The position numbers and the translations under genes are program-made. The notes below the pieces were generated by a model. The model saw only the letters and a program-made list of their open reading frames with translations. It searched no databases and had not been told where the DNA came from. Shown here piece after piece: positions 1-11,406 of a stretch of 64,000 bases of DNA. Positions within the stretch are counted from its first letter, which is position 1. Every line of letters starts with the position of its first letter. This DNA is from Muscardinus avellanarius (taxonomy: Eukaryota > Chordata > Mammalia > Rodentia > Gliridae): NCBI GenBank assembly GCA_963383645.1, contig OY726571.1, forward strand, positions 20,449,599-20,513,598, written 5' to 3'.

Positions 1-149
1 ACATATAGATTATCAAATATGCAAGGATATAAACAGCGTACTTGATACATTTTTAGGAAAGTTAAATTTTCAAACATCTCTCTGAATTTTTATTACTTTT
101 GGTTATTTCTCTTCTTACCAATAAATAACAATTCAGAACTGAATTATAA

Positions 150-335
150 CCAGACATAGTGGTACATGCCTGTAATTCTAGTACATGGGTGGCTGAGACA
201 GGAAGATTACAGGTTTAAGGACCTTTAATCAGAAACTTAGCAAGATTCTGTTTCAAAAGCAAAATTAAAAGGGCTAGAGGGTGTAGTTCAGAGGCAAAAT
301 TTCCCTGAAGTAACCGTCCTACAAAAAAAGAGAAA
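150..335 (+). mobile_element. B1-dID SINE, diverged
   Basis: The left half reads cagacatagtggtacatgcctgtaattctag and the right half ggtgtagttcagaggcaaaat, with a short A-rich tail. A perfect 15-base target-site duplication (agaactgaattataa) lies at 135-149 and 336-350, which fixes both ends. Confidence 0.9.
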
Positions 336-350
336 AGAACTGAATTATAA

Positions 351-1790
351 AATATTTTGAAGCAAAGTAAGTATAATATCTCCAAATCCCAAATTCTTGA
401 GAAATGTAGCTTCTTCCCAAAACCACCCTGTCTAAAGGTTAAATATACAGATTGATTAAATGTGGAGCTTTGAAAGGATTTATATCAAGGCATATACCCT
501 ATTTGCTAGCACTTAAATTATCATAGTAAATAGAAGGACGCATGCAGCAGCCAATGAGAATTTTTTAATACAAATCCAGAGTGTAAAACAACTTTTATGT
601 AGAGACAAAATGTTGTTTGGAACAGGAGTGTAAATGGATGCAATTTGAACTGAGAAATGTTTCAGATTTGGTGCAACATATTTATGAGAAATAGAAAGTG
701 ATGTTCTAAAATCTAAATTTTAAGAGGTGTTATCACATGTGTTCCATTTTTTTCTAGAGATTATTTGTAAAGATCATCCAGAAGAGAAACAGGACTTTCT
801 GAATTATATCATAAATAGTAGTGTATAATAACTCTGAGCTTCAGTGCCAGTATTTTAATACCCTAAAAACATATGTGCTGTTTCTTTTCTTTTTTTTTTT
901 TTTTTACTTTACATATAAGAAAGTAGAGTAAGAATTGTGCTTAGGGCACTTCAGTGAGAAGAAACTTCTGAAAGTTTTTGTTCTACCAGAATCTTTATTA
1001 TATCCCCCAAATATTATTCTTGTCTTACAAGTATACTGTAAGTTATTCCCAAACAATGAAAACATGCTCCAGTTCACCTACTCTTTTACTTAAGAAAATA
1101 AGCATATAAATCTATTTCTAAAAGCTGTATTCTAAAAATCGAGTACAAGTCCCAAACATGCCATTTCTTCAGAGTAGAGCAATTCTAAATATGTTCCAAT
1201 GTGAAGCAGATAATTGACCCCTTTGCTGCCCCTATTCACTTTTGCAATCCATATTATTCTCACAAAAAATGTATACAGTCTGAGTTGAGAAAAACTGTTC
1301 AAAAATGACACAAAGATGAGCAGATTCTAAAGCAATATTACACAATAAAAGAGAGAAATAGACCTCAAATTCCCTAAGAGGCGATTCCAAGTCCCAGCTA
1401 TACCATTAAATAAGCTTTGTTTCCTTATGCTACATCTTGAGTTTCATATGAAAATTGAGAAATTAATCTACTCTTTAAGGTTATTATGATGGTTGTCTTA
1501 CATTTAACACCCAATGTATATAAAGTCCTTGTTCAGTGCAAGGGAGGATTTTTCTTGGTAGGCTATTTCTTGCTTCACATAATCTTCTCTCAATCGCTGT
1601 GGCGCATTCTTCTGTTGCCACATTTGCAAAAGAGAATCGGTTGTTTAAAATTCTCTGACATTCTTGGCTGCCTTCAAGAGAACAATTCTTTTGAAACAAA
1701 CTTCTAAGTACTACAGAGCAGAATGACCAAAAGGCATCATTTTGAAAAGTTATTTCCATACCCCCTCATTCTAAGTTATAGACTGTAAAA
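351..1790. other. AT-rich intronic sequence, no feature recognised
   Basis: Apart from a T19 run near 887-905, I see no repeat consensus or exon signal. Overlapping 73- and 91-codon reading frames at 1484-1759, one per strand, look like chance openings. Confidence 0.5.
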
Positions 1791-1794
1791 AGCA

Positions 1795-2537
1795 AACATA
1801 TTCACATCCGTTAGAATGGATTCTATTGAAAAGGGGCAGATAATAATTAATGTTGGTAAGAATATGGAAAAATTGGAATGATTGTATAAAATACAGGGTG
1901 AGAATGTAACACGCCACAGCTGTGATGGCAGAATGACAGTTCCTCAAATAAATAGAATTATCATCAGATCCAGCAATTCCACTTCTGGTTATAAACTCAC
2001 AAGAATTGGAAGCAAAGATTTAAATATATTTGGATCCACATGCTTGTAGCAGCATTGGATAGGATAGCTCTTAAGTGGACACAACACAAGCATTGATGGA
2101 TAGAAGAATGGATACATAAATGAAGTACATTCATACAGTGGAATGTTCTGCCTTACCAACGAAGGAAATTCTGTCACATGCAAGACAGATGAGCCTTGTG
2201 GATATAATATTAAGTAAAATAAGCCACTTAAAAAGCACAAATATTTTATTTATATAAGATATTTAGTACAGTCAAATTCATAGAAATAGAAAGTAGGATG
2301 GTAGCATTCAAGTGCTTGGAGGAAGAGAGAATGTAAAGCTTCTGAATAAACTAAAAGTCTACACCTATGAAATGCAAGTACCAATAAATCAGAAGAGGAA
2401 AGTAATTCTGGAGATGGATGGTCATGATGGCTGCACAACACTATGGATATGCTGAATGCCACTGAACTGTATATTTTAAAATAGTTAAAATGGTAAATTT
2501 TAGGTTTTGAATATTTTATTGCAATTTTTAAGAAGTA
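1795..2537 (+). mobile_element. Old L1M-type L1, 3' end of ORF2 and 3' UTR
   Basis: Decayed ORF2-like text (agcaattccacttctggttat; gtagcagcattggatagg) is followed by the typical L1M tail: 'attctggagatggatggtcatgatggctgcacaacac' and 'tgccactgaactgtatattttaaaatagttaaaatggtaaatttta'. It is full of stops and indels, so it is ancient. The 5' part is missing. Confidence 0.85.
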
Positions 2538-2646
2538 AAAAAAAAATCAAGCCAAAAACAGATGCAAACACACACTAAGTACCTGGACTTTACCTCATAA
2601 GTAAGTAAAAATATTCTGAGATCAAACTTATGCAACTATACTTTTA

Positions 2647-2896
2647 TTTTATTTATTTATTTATTTGTTTGTTTGTTTGCTTGTTTGTTTGTTTTGTGAT
2701 ACTAGGGGTGGAACCCAGGGACTTTCTACCTCTGAGCTACACCCCTAGCCCTATTTTTTATTCTTTATTTTTGAAACAGGGTCTCACTGAGTTGCAGAGG
2801 GCCTCACTAAGTAGCTGAGGCTGGCCGTGAACCGCCATCCTCCTGTCTCAGCCTCCCAAATTCTGGGATTACAAGCGTGTGCCACCACTCCCGGCT
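2647..2896 (-). mobile_element. B1-dID SINE
   Basis: A full dimer on the minus strand. The ID half (aggggtggaacccaggg, gagctacacccctagccc) leads into the B1 half ending at accactcccggc. The tail has become a (TTTA)n/(TTTG)n run at 2644-2692. The target-site duplication is tgcaactatacttta at 2631-2645 against tgcaactgtacttta at 2897-2911, with one mismatch. Confidence 0.93.
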
Positions 2897-3067
2897 TGCA
2901 ACTGTACTTTATAAATAAGTGCAATAATTCTCATACACAGTTGGGGATGAGAATCACTTCTTTGACCAATGGAGGTTTTCTGTCAAAAATCTCCATATCT
3001 GTATTCTCAGTATTTATTACTGACTATACTTGATTATCAAGGTTTGACATAATATTTGTTCTTTCTT

Positions 3068-3294
3068 ATCTTTTTCTTTCTTTTTTTTGCAGCAATTTTG
3101 TAGGAATTTAAGGTAAGGGCATTCTAGTTCTGAGCTATACCTTGAGCTCTATTTTTATTTTTTATTCTGAAACAGGACCTCACCAAGCTGGAGACAGCCT
3201 CCCTACTTTGCTGAGGCTGTCCTCAAATTTGCAATCCTCCTTTCTCAGCTCCCCAAGTACTGGAATTACAGGTGTGTGTCACTGTGTCCAGCTA
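3068..3294 (-). mobile_element. B1-dID SINE, diverged
   Basis: Reversed dimer: gagctataccttgagctc (ID half), then gaaacaggacctcaccaag and cctcctttctcagctccccaagtactgg (B1 half). CpGs are lost and small indels are present, indicating an older copy. Confidence 0.8.
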
Positions 3295-3368
3295 AGAATA
3301 GTATTTTCTAAATTACTGACTACCTTTAAAGTGAGTTTGAGTAATCCTTTGTATAAATTATATTCTTA

Positions 3369-3372
<4 letters not shown>

Positions 3373-3429
<57 letters not shown>
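3373..3429. repeat. (CA)n(TA)n microsatellite
   Basis: About 18 CA units run straight into about 11 AT units. This compound tract is not attached to an obvious SINE tail. Confidence 0.97.
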
Positions 3430-4640
3430 GTTGAAAAATAAACATAATTTGTCTTCTTGCACACCTATGTAGGCTACGGTGGTTTTAATCAAATAAAATA
3501 CGAGTAATCTTGATTTTTATTTTATGAATTAAAAACACAGATCTCTACAATCTCTATACACGTTAACAAGAACAACACAACCCACAAATCTTGGTTGCTC
3601 TATGTTGTAGAGTATGTTGTAAAACAAACTGAATACCATCATTGCTTAAAGAGGTCAGAACTGACTAAGAAATGGAAATAAAATTTCTCACTTAGAAGTC
3701 TGATGTGTTTCTTATGTACTTAATCTGACAGAGTCAATGAGCTTGCAATGCTGGTTTCTAGGCTGAATGTAATTTTAATAGGTTTGTTTCCCTTAGGAAT
3801 GCAAAGGGCCTCTATGATCCAAGGTGGACAACATGCATAATACAACTGATATAGGATATCAACAGACATGCCTGTAAGCGTTTGAATGGCCTAAAAAGGA
3901 GTTTGTCCAAAATGACACAAAAATTCTAAATCAATTCGTGTGAGTTATCAAATCATGGTTCAGATCAAAGAACAGTTCAGGCTTACATTTTTAAATGATT
4001 TGAGTACTTTTCGAGAATACTGCAATCATCTTTGTATATTACACTCATTGAATTTTAATTCTGAGAACACCCATTTTTTCACTAGAATCATGCCAAAGGC
4101 TCCAAGTTTTTAAACAAAGCAGTATTATGATACCACCATGGCTCTATTGTGAAGCACAGATCAGACTTATCTATTGTTCCAGAATGCTACCAATAAATAC
4201 CATCTAAGAAAATGAAATAAAATGAAACATGGTTAGAAGTAAATCCAGAGCATCTGAGAAAGAGGCAGTACCCGTAACTGTCTAATCTGTATCACCTGTG
4301 TCTTAAGTCTGGACCACATTTTAAGAAGGGAGAAACGAATTGGGAGTGCATTTTCTCAAAACGAGTTGATTTTTAAGTTTCAAATATAATTACAATCATA
4401 ATACCATAAACAGATTTATTCATTGAAGGGAACAAAAGCTCCAGATGAAATCACAACAGCCTTTACTCTGTAGTCCGAGATTGCAGAGGGGCAGATCAGA
4501 CTTTGACTGTTATTTTAGGGGATACATTTTGCAAATGGGTGAGAAAATAGGAGAATCACATTAGTGATACTGGAAAGCCAGAAAAAAAAATGGATAAGTG
4601 TATGGCTAAGAATTTGACTACTCTTCCAGAGGAGTCTTTT
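3430..4640. other. Intronic sequence, no feature recognised
   Basis: AT-rich, apparently single-copy sequence. No SINE, L1 or LTR signature is visible and no exon candidate with testican sequence is seen. Confidence 0.45.
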
Positions 4641-4644
4641 TTAT

Positions 4645-4812
4645 TATGCAAGATTAACATTTATTTATTTTTGTACTTTTGTTGGTGCATTGTGGTCTCA
4701 TATTGTAATACTGTTCAGAGTAATAGGGACATGCACGCTCACAGCACTTGATGAGCTTCTAATGGACCACATCCCCATTCTTTCTCCATCCCCATACATG
4801 CTATTGAGCTTG
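4645..4812 (-). mobile_element. L1 3' UTR fragment
   Basis: The minus-strand L1 tail is seen as tttttgtacttttgttggtgcattgtgg followed by the 'agtaatagggacatgcacgc...ccccattctttctccatcccc' segment. Only the last ~170 bp remain. Confidence 0.55.
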
Positions 4813-5552
4813 GTATTGATAGTATCATATATATGTGCATAATGAATGGAATAATAAATAATGAATGCATATGTGCATTGATGAATGGAACTGTGTCTTT
4901 TTTTTATTTTTCTTCCACCCCTCCTTCCATCTTTGCAAAACTGGCTCCTCTAGATACAAGGTTCACTGTTTATGTGTGTCTCTCCTGGCTAGATTTCCAG
5001 CAGCTTGAGTCCAGGAATGGATTTCCCACGTAACTCTTCTTCATGAACTTTTGCTGAACTGAATGCGATCTAATGGAACAAGAGGAGTCAGTCTGCCCTG
5101 CTTGGATAAATCTTTATTTAAGAGGAAGGGGCATTTGAAACTGCTGCAGAAAGACCAAAGAGTGTTCTCCTAAGCCCCTACTACTTCTTACTGCTAACTC
5201 TATATTCCCAGAAATCCGCAAGAGCAGGATAAATACATCAACAACATGCAACTGATTTGCTCTTAAATCTGTGGATTTATTTAAATTCAGCTTCTCAGTT
5301 ATTATTAAATGAATTAAAATTCACTTCCAGGTAGGTAACAAGTAGAGCAGCAGCAAACGGTTTGGATAATAATCCCAGGGGAATAGAGAAGGCATATCTT
5401 ATTTCCATCTCTTTAACCTGCCTGCACCCGGATGTCTATCAGATGTTGGGGAAAAATAAGTGTTACATTAAAGGTGATACTTGTAGATAGAGTACTTAGG
5501 TCCGGGTAGATTCTCTAAACAGTTAGAAATCACTGTTAAAAATTCCAGTTAC

Positions 5553-5772
5553 AGCTGGGCATGGAGGCATAAATTTGTAATCCCAGTATTTGGGAGGCTG
5601 AAACAGGAGGATCTAGCTCACAGCCAGCCTCAGCTACTTCGGGAGGTCCTCTGCAACTTAGTGAGGTCCTGTTTCAAAATAAAGGATAAAAAATAGAGCT
5701 GGGGGTGTAGCTTGGATTTAGAATGCTGCTGGGTTCAATCTCCAGCACCACACACACACACACACAAAAAAA
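5553..5772 (+). mobile_element. B1-dID SINE with CA/A tail
   Basis: agctgggcatggaggcat ... tttcaaaataaaggataaaaaatagagctgggggtgtagct ... gggttcaatctccagcacca, then (CA)9 and an A11 tail. The likely target-site duplication is aaaattccagttac at 5539-5552 against aaaattgcagttac at 5773-5786. Confidence 0.92.
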
Positions 5773-5841
5773 AAAATTGCAGTTACTTCTTTGTTATACA
5801 ACCTGATTAATCCATGCCTGGAAATAAAGCAGGGTAAGCAC

Positions 5842-5844
<3 letters not shown>

Positions 5845-5891
<47 letters not shown>

Positions 5892-5924
5892 AAAAAGAAA
5901 AAAAAGAAAAAAAGATTATTTATC
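5845..5924 (+). repeat. Long A tract with interspersed G
   Basis: About 45 uninterrupted A, then GAAAAAAG-type decay. It follows 'ggaaataaagcagggtaagcacagt', so an AATAAA lies about 20 bases upstream. It may be the tail of a severely truncated retrocopy. Confidence 0.9.
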
Positions 5925-5939
5925 TTTAAAAGTTGTAAG

Positions 5940-6184
5940 CCGGGTATGGTGGCGCATGCTTGTAATCCCAGCATTCAGGAGGCTGACCGGAGGATCACGG
6001 TTCATGGACGGACAGCTTCAGCTACTTAGTGAGGCCCTCTGCAACTCAGTAAAACCCAGTTTCAAAATAAAGAATAAAAAATAGGGCAGGGGCTGTAGCT
6101 CGGAGGTAAAATGCGCCTGGGTTCCATCACCAGACCCATAAATAAATTAATGAATAAATAAATAAATAAATGAATAAATAAATG
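5940..6184 (+). mobile_element. B1-dID SINE with (AAAT)n tail
   Basis: gccgggtatggtggcgcatgc begins the left half. The right half is gggcaggggctgtagctcggaggtaaaatgcgcctgggttcc. The A tail has become (AAAT/GAAT)n up to 6184. Several CpGs survive, so it is fairly young. Confidence 0.92.
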
Positions 6185-8315
6185 TTGTAGAATATCCAAA
6201 GAATCGATTAAAATATTTAAAATCTTTATCATGCTACAACTCTAGGCTCATTTATGAATTTTCTCCTTTTAGTTTATTTGTTATAGTAAACACAATTTAT
6301 ATGCCTATTCAGAAAGATGTATGTCCTCATTAAAACTATTTTTCAGTTGGTTTCCGTTGTGTCAACTCATGATTAAATGCACTAATGAAGAGAAGTAATA
6401 GTACAGAAAATTCAACATGGAGAAATCCAAAGCAATTTATTTTTGGCATCGGTGTGTTTTCTTTTAGTTTTCAGCACAATTACCATCATCAAAATAATTT
6501 TACTTAAACATTTGAAACCATATAGTTTTCCAATTTACTTAGTATTTCATTGGTTAAAAAAAAGCAAACTGTAAACGTTGTGAATGATGAAAAGAAGCTT
6601 AAATAATATGAAAGAAAACTGTCACACCTAACTGGAAGGTCACTATGATATGTATGGGCAATCAGTTGATTTTACCAAAAAGCAAGTTAGCAGAAGCTAA
6701 TGGGTATTTGTATATGTATAAATACCTATATGCTTGTGTATATTTCCATATGCATGCATATGAAAAGGAGTTGATAAATTATATCATTAATATTATATAA
6801 AATTAGCATTGTCATTAGTAGTACTTTAATTTATGCATATTTTATAAAACATCCTTTAGAAATAAAAGTAAATGATAATTTTTAAATAATTAGGTGAAAG
6901 TTATATAAATCCCAATAGTTTTTTAAAAAATATAACCTGAATAACATTTATTTTCTGTTTCCCCAAAATATGTAATTCATCCCCAAAGCAGAATAGAAAA
7001 AAATCAACTTATATTGATGATATAGATGTCCATAAACCACAAAAAGCAAAGACCATATATATTCAACAAAACCGAAGGTTTAATAGTCTCCAAAAATTGT
7101 TTTAATGCATAAAAATGCTAATTGCTGTACTTTTAATATTAGTTCAAGTGAATACATGCTTTCAAAGCCTAAACGTTATGAAGGTGAAGGAAGTAGACAA
7201 AATACTGCTTAGATTTGATCAGTGCATGCTGTATGCATGTATGGAAATATCACCCTGAATCCCAGTAATAGGTACAATTAAAATGTGTTATATATGTGCA
7301 TATATATATACATGTGTGTGTGTATATATATATCACTTTTGTATTTTAGTGCTATCATATGAATCTCAAAAACACATTTTAGCTAGGAAATGGGGTTTCT
7401 AGTTTATACTGCCTAAAACCAAAAACTAATTCTTCTACTTTATAGGAATATCACCTGGGCAAGAACTTAAACTCCTAATACCTCCATGTCCTTGTCTACC
7501 TTGTGGGTTTCTGTGATGACTAAATAGACTAATATATTTAATATATATCAAATATAATAGTAACTGAATGTTGATTAATCTTCATGAGTATTACATTATA
7601 ATATCATGTTTCTCTATATGATGTATTACCTAGTAGATTAAAAGCCTCATTGAAAATTAAATTGATCTTATCAAATATCTGGCTTTAGTACCATTCATAA
7701 ATGAGAGATAAGTAACAATTCAATATGATATCACAAACACAAAGGAAAAATAAAACATTTTATTATAATCAGATGCATTAAGTATGGCAAATGTAAATGG
7801 GAATGTCGATTTCATAGGTTACTCGCAGTTTATAAGGTTTGTGGTTCAACCATAAAAATTTATTTTCCAAGGATACTCATAAATATATCTCAGTCTGCCT
7901 GTCATTGTTTTTTTTCTCTCCTATTGACGGTCCTTTAGCACAATGGCTTATTAGTGATGAAAGTAAATAGTATTTTTTTTAGAATTCTAAAGTGTATATT
8001 CTGCAAAAAAGAACATGGAATAGTAATAGTGAAGTAATATGAAGACATGTACAACACACTAATTTTGAATAGAGGATGGCACGTGTACAAATGTTTCAAG
8101 TTCTAAATTAATGTCTATCTATGAGAGTCTATGTCTAGGTCCATACAAGTTGATTCTAACTTGAAGCTGTTTTTTGTATTATTCTTTCCTAATAAAAGTC
8201 AGAAATTTGTAGATCTAGCAAATACTCTAAGCCCCCTTTAATAATATGACTCCATCATTCAATCATTTACCTAAACATTCTTAGAAGGATTTCTATTTAT
8301 ACATTGCAGTATTTT
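6185..8315. other. AT-rich intronic sequence with one possible L1 scrap
   Basis: No SINE is present in more than 2 kb. Positions 7222-7290 (gctgtatgcatgtatggaaatatcaccctg...) resemble a rodent L1 3' UTR but are too short to be sure. A TATATG/TGTG-rich low-complexity patch follows at 7290-7335. Confidence 0.4.
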
Positions 8316-8317
8316 GA

Positions 8318-8602
8318 ATGTTAAATGTCTCCTAAAGGTGCATTGGTTACATGGTTCCCAGCGTGGTGCTAGCGGGAGGTGGCAGCACTTGTAACATGTT
8401 GGGTATTATGTGGAATCCTTCGGTCTCTGGGGGTGTGCTCTCAAGAGGGGCTGTGGAACACTGCTCTCTTTCTCTCCCTTTCTTTCCCTCCTCAGTCCTG
8501 ATGTTCACAGTTTGATCTACCTCGTGGTCCCAACAGAAACCAAAATAAATATTTTATTTTTAGAAATTAATTATTGTTTCATTATAGTGACAGAAAATTG
8601 AT
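8318..8602 (+). mobile_element. MaLR-type LTR fragment
   Basis: The text follows the MaLR (MST/MLT/ORR-like) LTR plan: 'gaatgttaaatgtctcctaaagg', 'agcgtggtgctagcgggaggtgg', 'tctctgggggtgtgctctcaagaggggctgtgg', 'aaaccaaaataaatattttat' (polyadenylation signal) and 'gtgacagaaaattgatgaaca' at the end. There is no internal sequence, so it is a solo LTR on the plus strand. Family assignment is from memory of the consensus. Confidence 0.7.
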
Positions 8603-8605
8603 GAA

Positions 8606-9321
8606 CATTCAAGGGGTACAGATTCATGGAGCATTATCTTTGGCAAAGACAGAATATCCAATATAAAATAGAAATGTCTTGTTTAAACGTGAAAGGCAAA
8701 ATTCCTGATATCTAATAACATGAAATTAAATCTCTTCAGCTATTTATATAATACTGATTTCACTGATGTAATGTTTCCATTCTTATTGCATATATAGGAA
8801 TATTTCCATTACCATTCGTGTGTCCTGCTTCTCCTTGTGAACGTAAACTAACCAGAACTCTAAGCTGAGTGTACAGAGATTGAGGAATATTAATTTAGTA
8901 TAAAGCTTTTCTTTTTTATGTCTTGCTAAGACCTCAGCTGATTCTAATTACCAGTATACTCTTTTTTTAATTATTAACTAGGAGAACAAACTCATTTGCT
9001 TTTTAAAGTTTGCACAAATGAATCTATGGCCAAGTGCTTGAAAACTGAATGAAGAGACTTTAATGAACTAATAAAAATGAATATACTTAAGTTCGGTTGC
9101 CCAACTCAGCAATCTAAAATATGTATCTAAAAATAAAAGACATCCTGACATAGTCATGATACATAATTAGCTGATTTCTAATATAGTATGCTGAAGTAAA
9201 CATAACTCTTACATAATTTTTCCATTTATGTTAGACTCTCCTATTTAGTAATATCAAATAACAAATATTATTTTTAAAGCTCAGTGATTATAAACATTTA
9301 AGGCCTTATATTAAATCATTA
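8606..9321. other. Intronic sequence just downstream of the SPOCK3 exon
   Basis: AT-rich sequence without recognisable repeats. Nothing exon-like was seen here. Confidence 0.45.
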
Positions 9322-9330
9322 GGTTCTTAC
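9322..9330 (-). promoter_or_regulatory. SPOCK3: Splice donor of the SPOCK3 exon
   Basis: On the minus strand CAGG is followed by gtaagaacc. This matches the U1 consensus at +1 to +5 (GTAAG), so it should be a strong donor. Confidence -1.
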
Positions 9331-9376
9331 CCTGATCAAAAGGTTTTCCTGGACTCCAAGTGCGGAAATAATCATC
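9331..9376 (-). CDS. SPOCK3: Internal coding exon of testican-3 (SPOCK3)
   Basis: Read on the minus strand, this 46-bp exon gives DDYFRTWSPGKPFDQ plus one base, so it ends in phase 1. The acceptor is ttttcctccatag with AG at 9377-9378, and the donor is GTAAGAACC at 9322-9330. The peptide matches my memory of the N-terminal region of testican-3, where it precedes ALDPAKDPCLK. The SPOCK1 paralogue has N-P-N-K where this has S-P-G-K. The spare G would complete the Ala codon from the next exon. Testicans are secreted proteoglycans of the SPARC/osteonectin family, found in brain extracellular matrix. This piece lies in the testican-specific N-terminal domain, before the follistatin/Kazal-like, EF-hand and thyroglobulin domains. 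The exon sits in the middle of a stop-free stretch, but in a different frame from the longest ORF. No flanking SPOCK3 exon was found in the window, which fits the very large introns of this gene. The sequence and splice sites are seen directly; the gene name is from memory of the family. Confidence -1.
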
Positions 9377-9402
9377 CTATGGAGGAAAACAATATAAATT
9401 GA
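9377..9402 (-). promoter_or_regulatory. SPOCK3: Splice acceptor region of the SPOCK3 exon
   Basis: On the minus strand the intron ends in a T-rich run, tttatattgttttcctccatag, directly before the exon. A plausible branch site (tactcaa) lies about 22-28 bases upstream of the AG. The tract is moderate in strength because it is interrupted by A and G. Confidence -1.
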
Positions 9403-11000
9403 GTATATATGAGTAATTAAATTATTTATATAAAATCTAAAAATATGAAACACAGAAGCTTTATACAAACCTCTACTTCCTGTAATGGCAAGCAGCAAAT
9501 TATAAAAAAATAAATAAAAATAAAAATAAAAAAGGAACAAGAGAAAAAGAATAGTTATCAAAAGAGAACACATTGCTTTACAAGTTACAGTAAAGTCTTT
9601 CATTAAATCTGTTCATTTTCATTTCAAGCCAATGGTTACTCCAACAATTTAAATAGTTTTGGTTTTCATGTCTCCTAAATATTATAACACACTAATTTCA
9701 ATTGCAATTCAATGTGTAATATAACATGCAGATAATTATCCTAAGCTAATAAGCTATAAAGTGTCTTACCAGTTTCCAATTACACAACTTCATTTCCCAC
9801 TAGTACAATAGGAAATGGAATCATTAATATAGCAGAGAAAATATCAAGTGATTCCACAATAGCCCACAGAGTACTAATACTTTCTGTAAATCATTCACAT
9901 GTTAATTGAATATCTAAGGAGTTCATCAAAATACAATTGGGAGTTTGAAGAAATGCACACCTAATTAAACCCTGGCTAATATTTAAATCTTTAATACAGA
10001 AAAAATCAATGCAATAATGTTTACTGTACATTTAGTATGTATAACTATATAACACAAAACTGAGACAATGGTATTAAAAATTTTTAAATAGCAGACAAAC
10101 CAATGAAGAACATCTACTTACTGTCTTTACCACTCTAAAAGCCTTAAAAAAGCAAAAATACCCATCATATTATATTATAAACAAAAAAGATCTTATTCAT
10201 TGATATACTGTTTTCACTGTTGTCACTTGACCTACGTTTCTCACGATGAATTTGAAGAAATGCCTAGCTCCATACTTGATAGACCCACTCAATCATTTAG
10301 TTAAAAACTACAAAGTTTGGAGAATCCAAAAAGACCAACAAGAGATCCTTTGAAGCTTTTTCCTAACCTATTTGCTAAAGTTTTTCAGTCTATAAGAAGG
10401 AAAACATTACACACATTTTAATAATTGAAATAAAAACCATTATCTACTTAGAAAAATTTAAATTACATTTTCAACATGTCTTTTTTATTGTGACTAATTT
10501 TCACTACTACCTTCTGTACTTTTACCCACCTGCTTCAAATAAAGCAAAAGCACAAAATAAGAAACAAATAAAATGTCAGTTTTGTATTTATGTTCGGAGA
10601 GTGTTATATTAAGCAGGAGGAGTAATAGCAGTCCTTGAAAATATATTCTGTACCAAATTATCTGGGATTAGATTAAGGTAGGATAATGCCAGTGGATAAT
10701 TCAATAAACATAGATTGTTTAATCTTCTTTTAAAGTCTCTTTGTAGAAAGGATTGTAGCATGACAGAATTCTTGGAAAACTAAGCTTTCAAATTAAATTA
10801 GTCCACTGGAAATCTTTAAAATTGTTCTGAGGATCATAACACACTCATTTCATATCTTTTTATTTTTTGAATTGCATCTTCCTATTTGTAGATGATGATG
10901 TCATTTACTTCCACCGTGGAGAGGAGCTGGAGCTGCGTCTTTAAGCTTCTCCAGAAGCAAACCAGAAGCAGAACATGAGCACAGGAGCAATAGACCTGGG
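9403..11000. other. Repeat-poor intronic sequence upstream of the SPOCK3 exon
   Basis: About 1.6 kb of AT-rich sequence with no SINE or L1 motif. It includes a (TTTTA)n-like patch at 9505-9535. Low repeat load beside an exon is usual. Confidence 0.45.
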
Positions 11001-11009
11001 GACAGGTGA

Positions 11010-11200
11010 ACTTGAACTTGAAGCCTGGCTTTACACTTATTCACAGCATTGCTTTAGAAATGATGATGATCATCTACCTAGATCTCAGACACTTGTGACT
11101 AAAGTTGGAAAAATAATGCATAGCGATTTAAAAGGGGTGACATGGGGATTTATAAAATATGTAAAACACCAGCGGAATATCCAACATAGAGAAAGTGCAT
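11010..11200 (+). mobile_element. Possible MIR remnant
   Basis: 'gaagcctggctttacacttattcacag' and 'gacatggggatttataaaatatgtaaaacacc' echo the MIR core and 3' part, but the middle is poorly matched. Confidence 0.35.
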
Positions 11201-11265
11201 GTGTGGTGGAGGAGGGGAGTACTGGGAGTTGAAATGGGGAATTCCACCACAATACTTTTCTTTAA

Positions 11266-11406
11266 GTGTTTTTTTTTTTTTTTTTTAATAGAGTCTCACT
11301 AAGTTGCTGAGGTTTTCACTAAATTTCAAAAGATGGCTTGGAACCTGTGATCCTCCTGTCTTAGCTTCCAAGGTACTGGGATTACAGGTGGGCGCCACCT
11401 TGCTGG
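11266..11406 (-). mobile_element. B1 half of a B1-dID SINE
   Basis: After a T17 run (reverse A tail) come agagtctcactaagttgctgagg, gatcctcctgtcttagcttcc and tactgggattacaggtgggcgccacc. The ID half is absent, so this is a monomeric or 3'-deleted copy. Confidence 0.8.

Larger units (their letters stand above)
1..9321 (-). other. SPOCK3: Inferred SPOCK3 intron downstream of the exon (partial)
   Basis: This runs from the donor to the left window edge on the gene strand. I looked for the next testican exon (ALDPAKDPCLK..., cysteine-rich) and did not see it. The content is AT-rich sequence plus the repeats listed separately. The intron status is inferred from the exon alone. Confidence -1.

Noticed and set aside
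1484..1759. 91- and 73-codon frames on opposite strands
   Set aside because: No splice context and no similarity I recognise; they overlap each other and look like chance.
9319..9603. 94-codon minus-strand frame over the SPOCK3 exon
   Set aside because: The exon is read in another frame; the long ORF is intron text plus out-of-frame exon.
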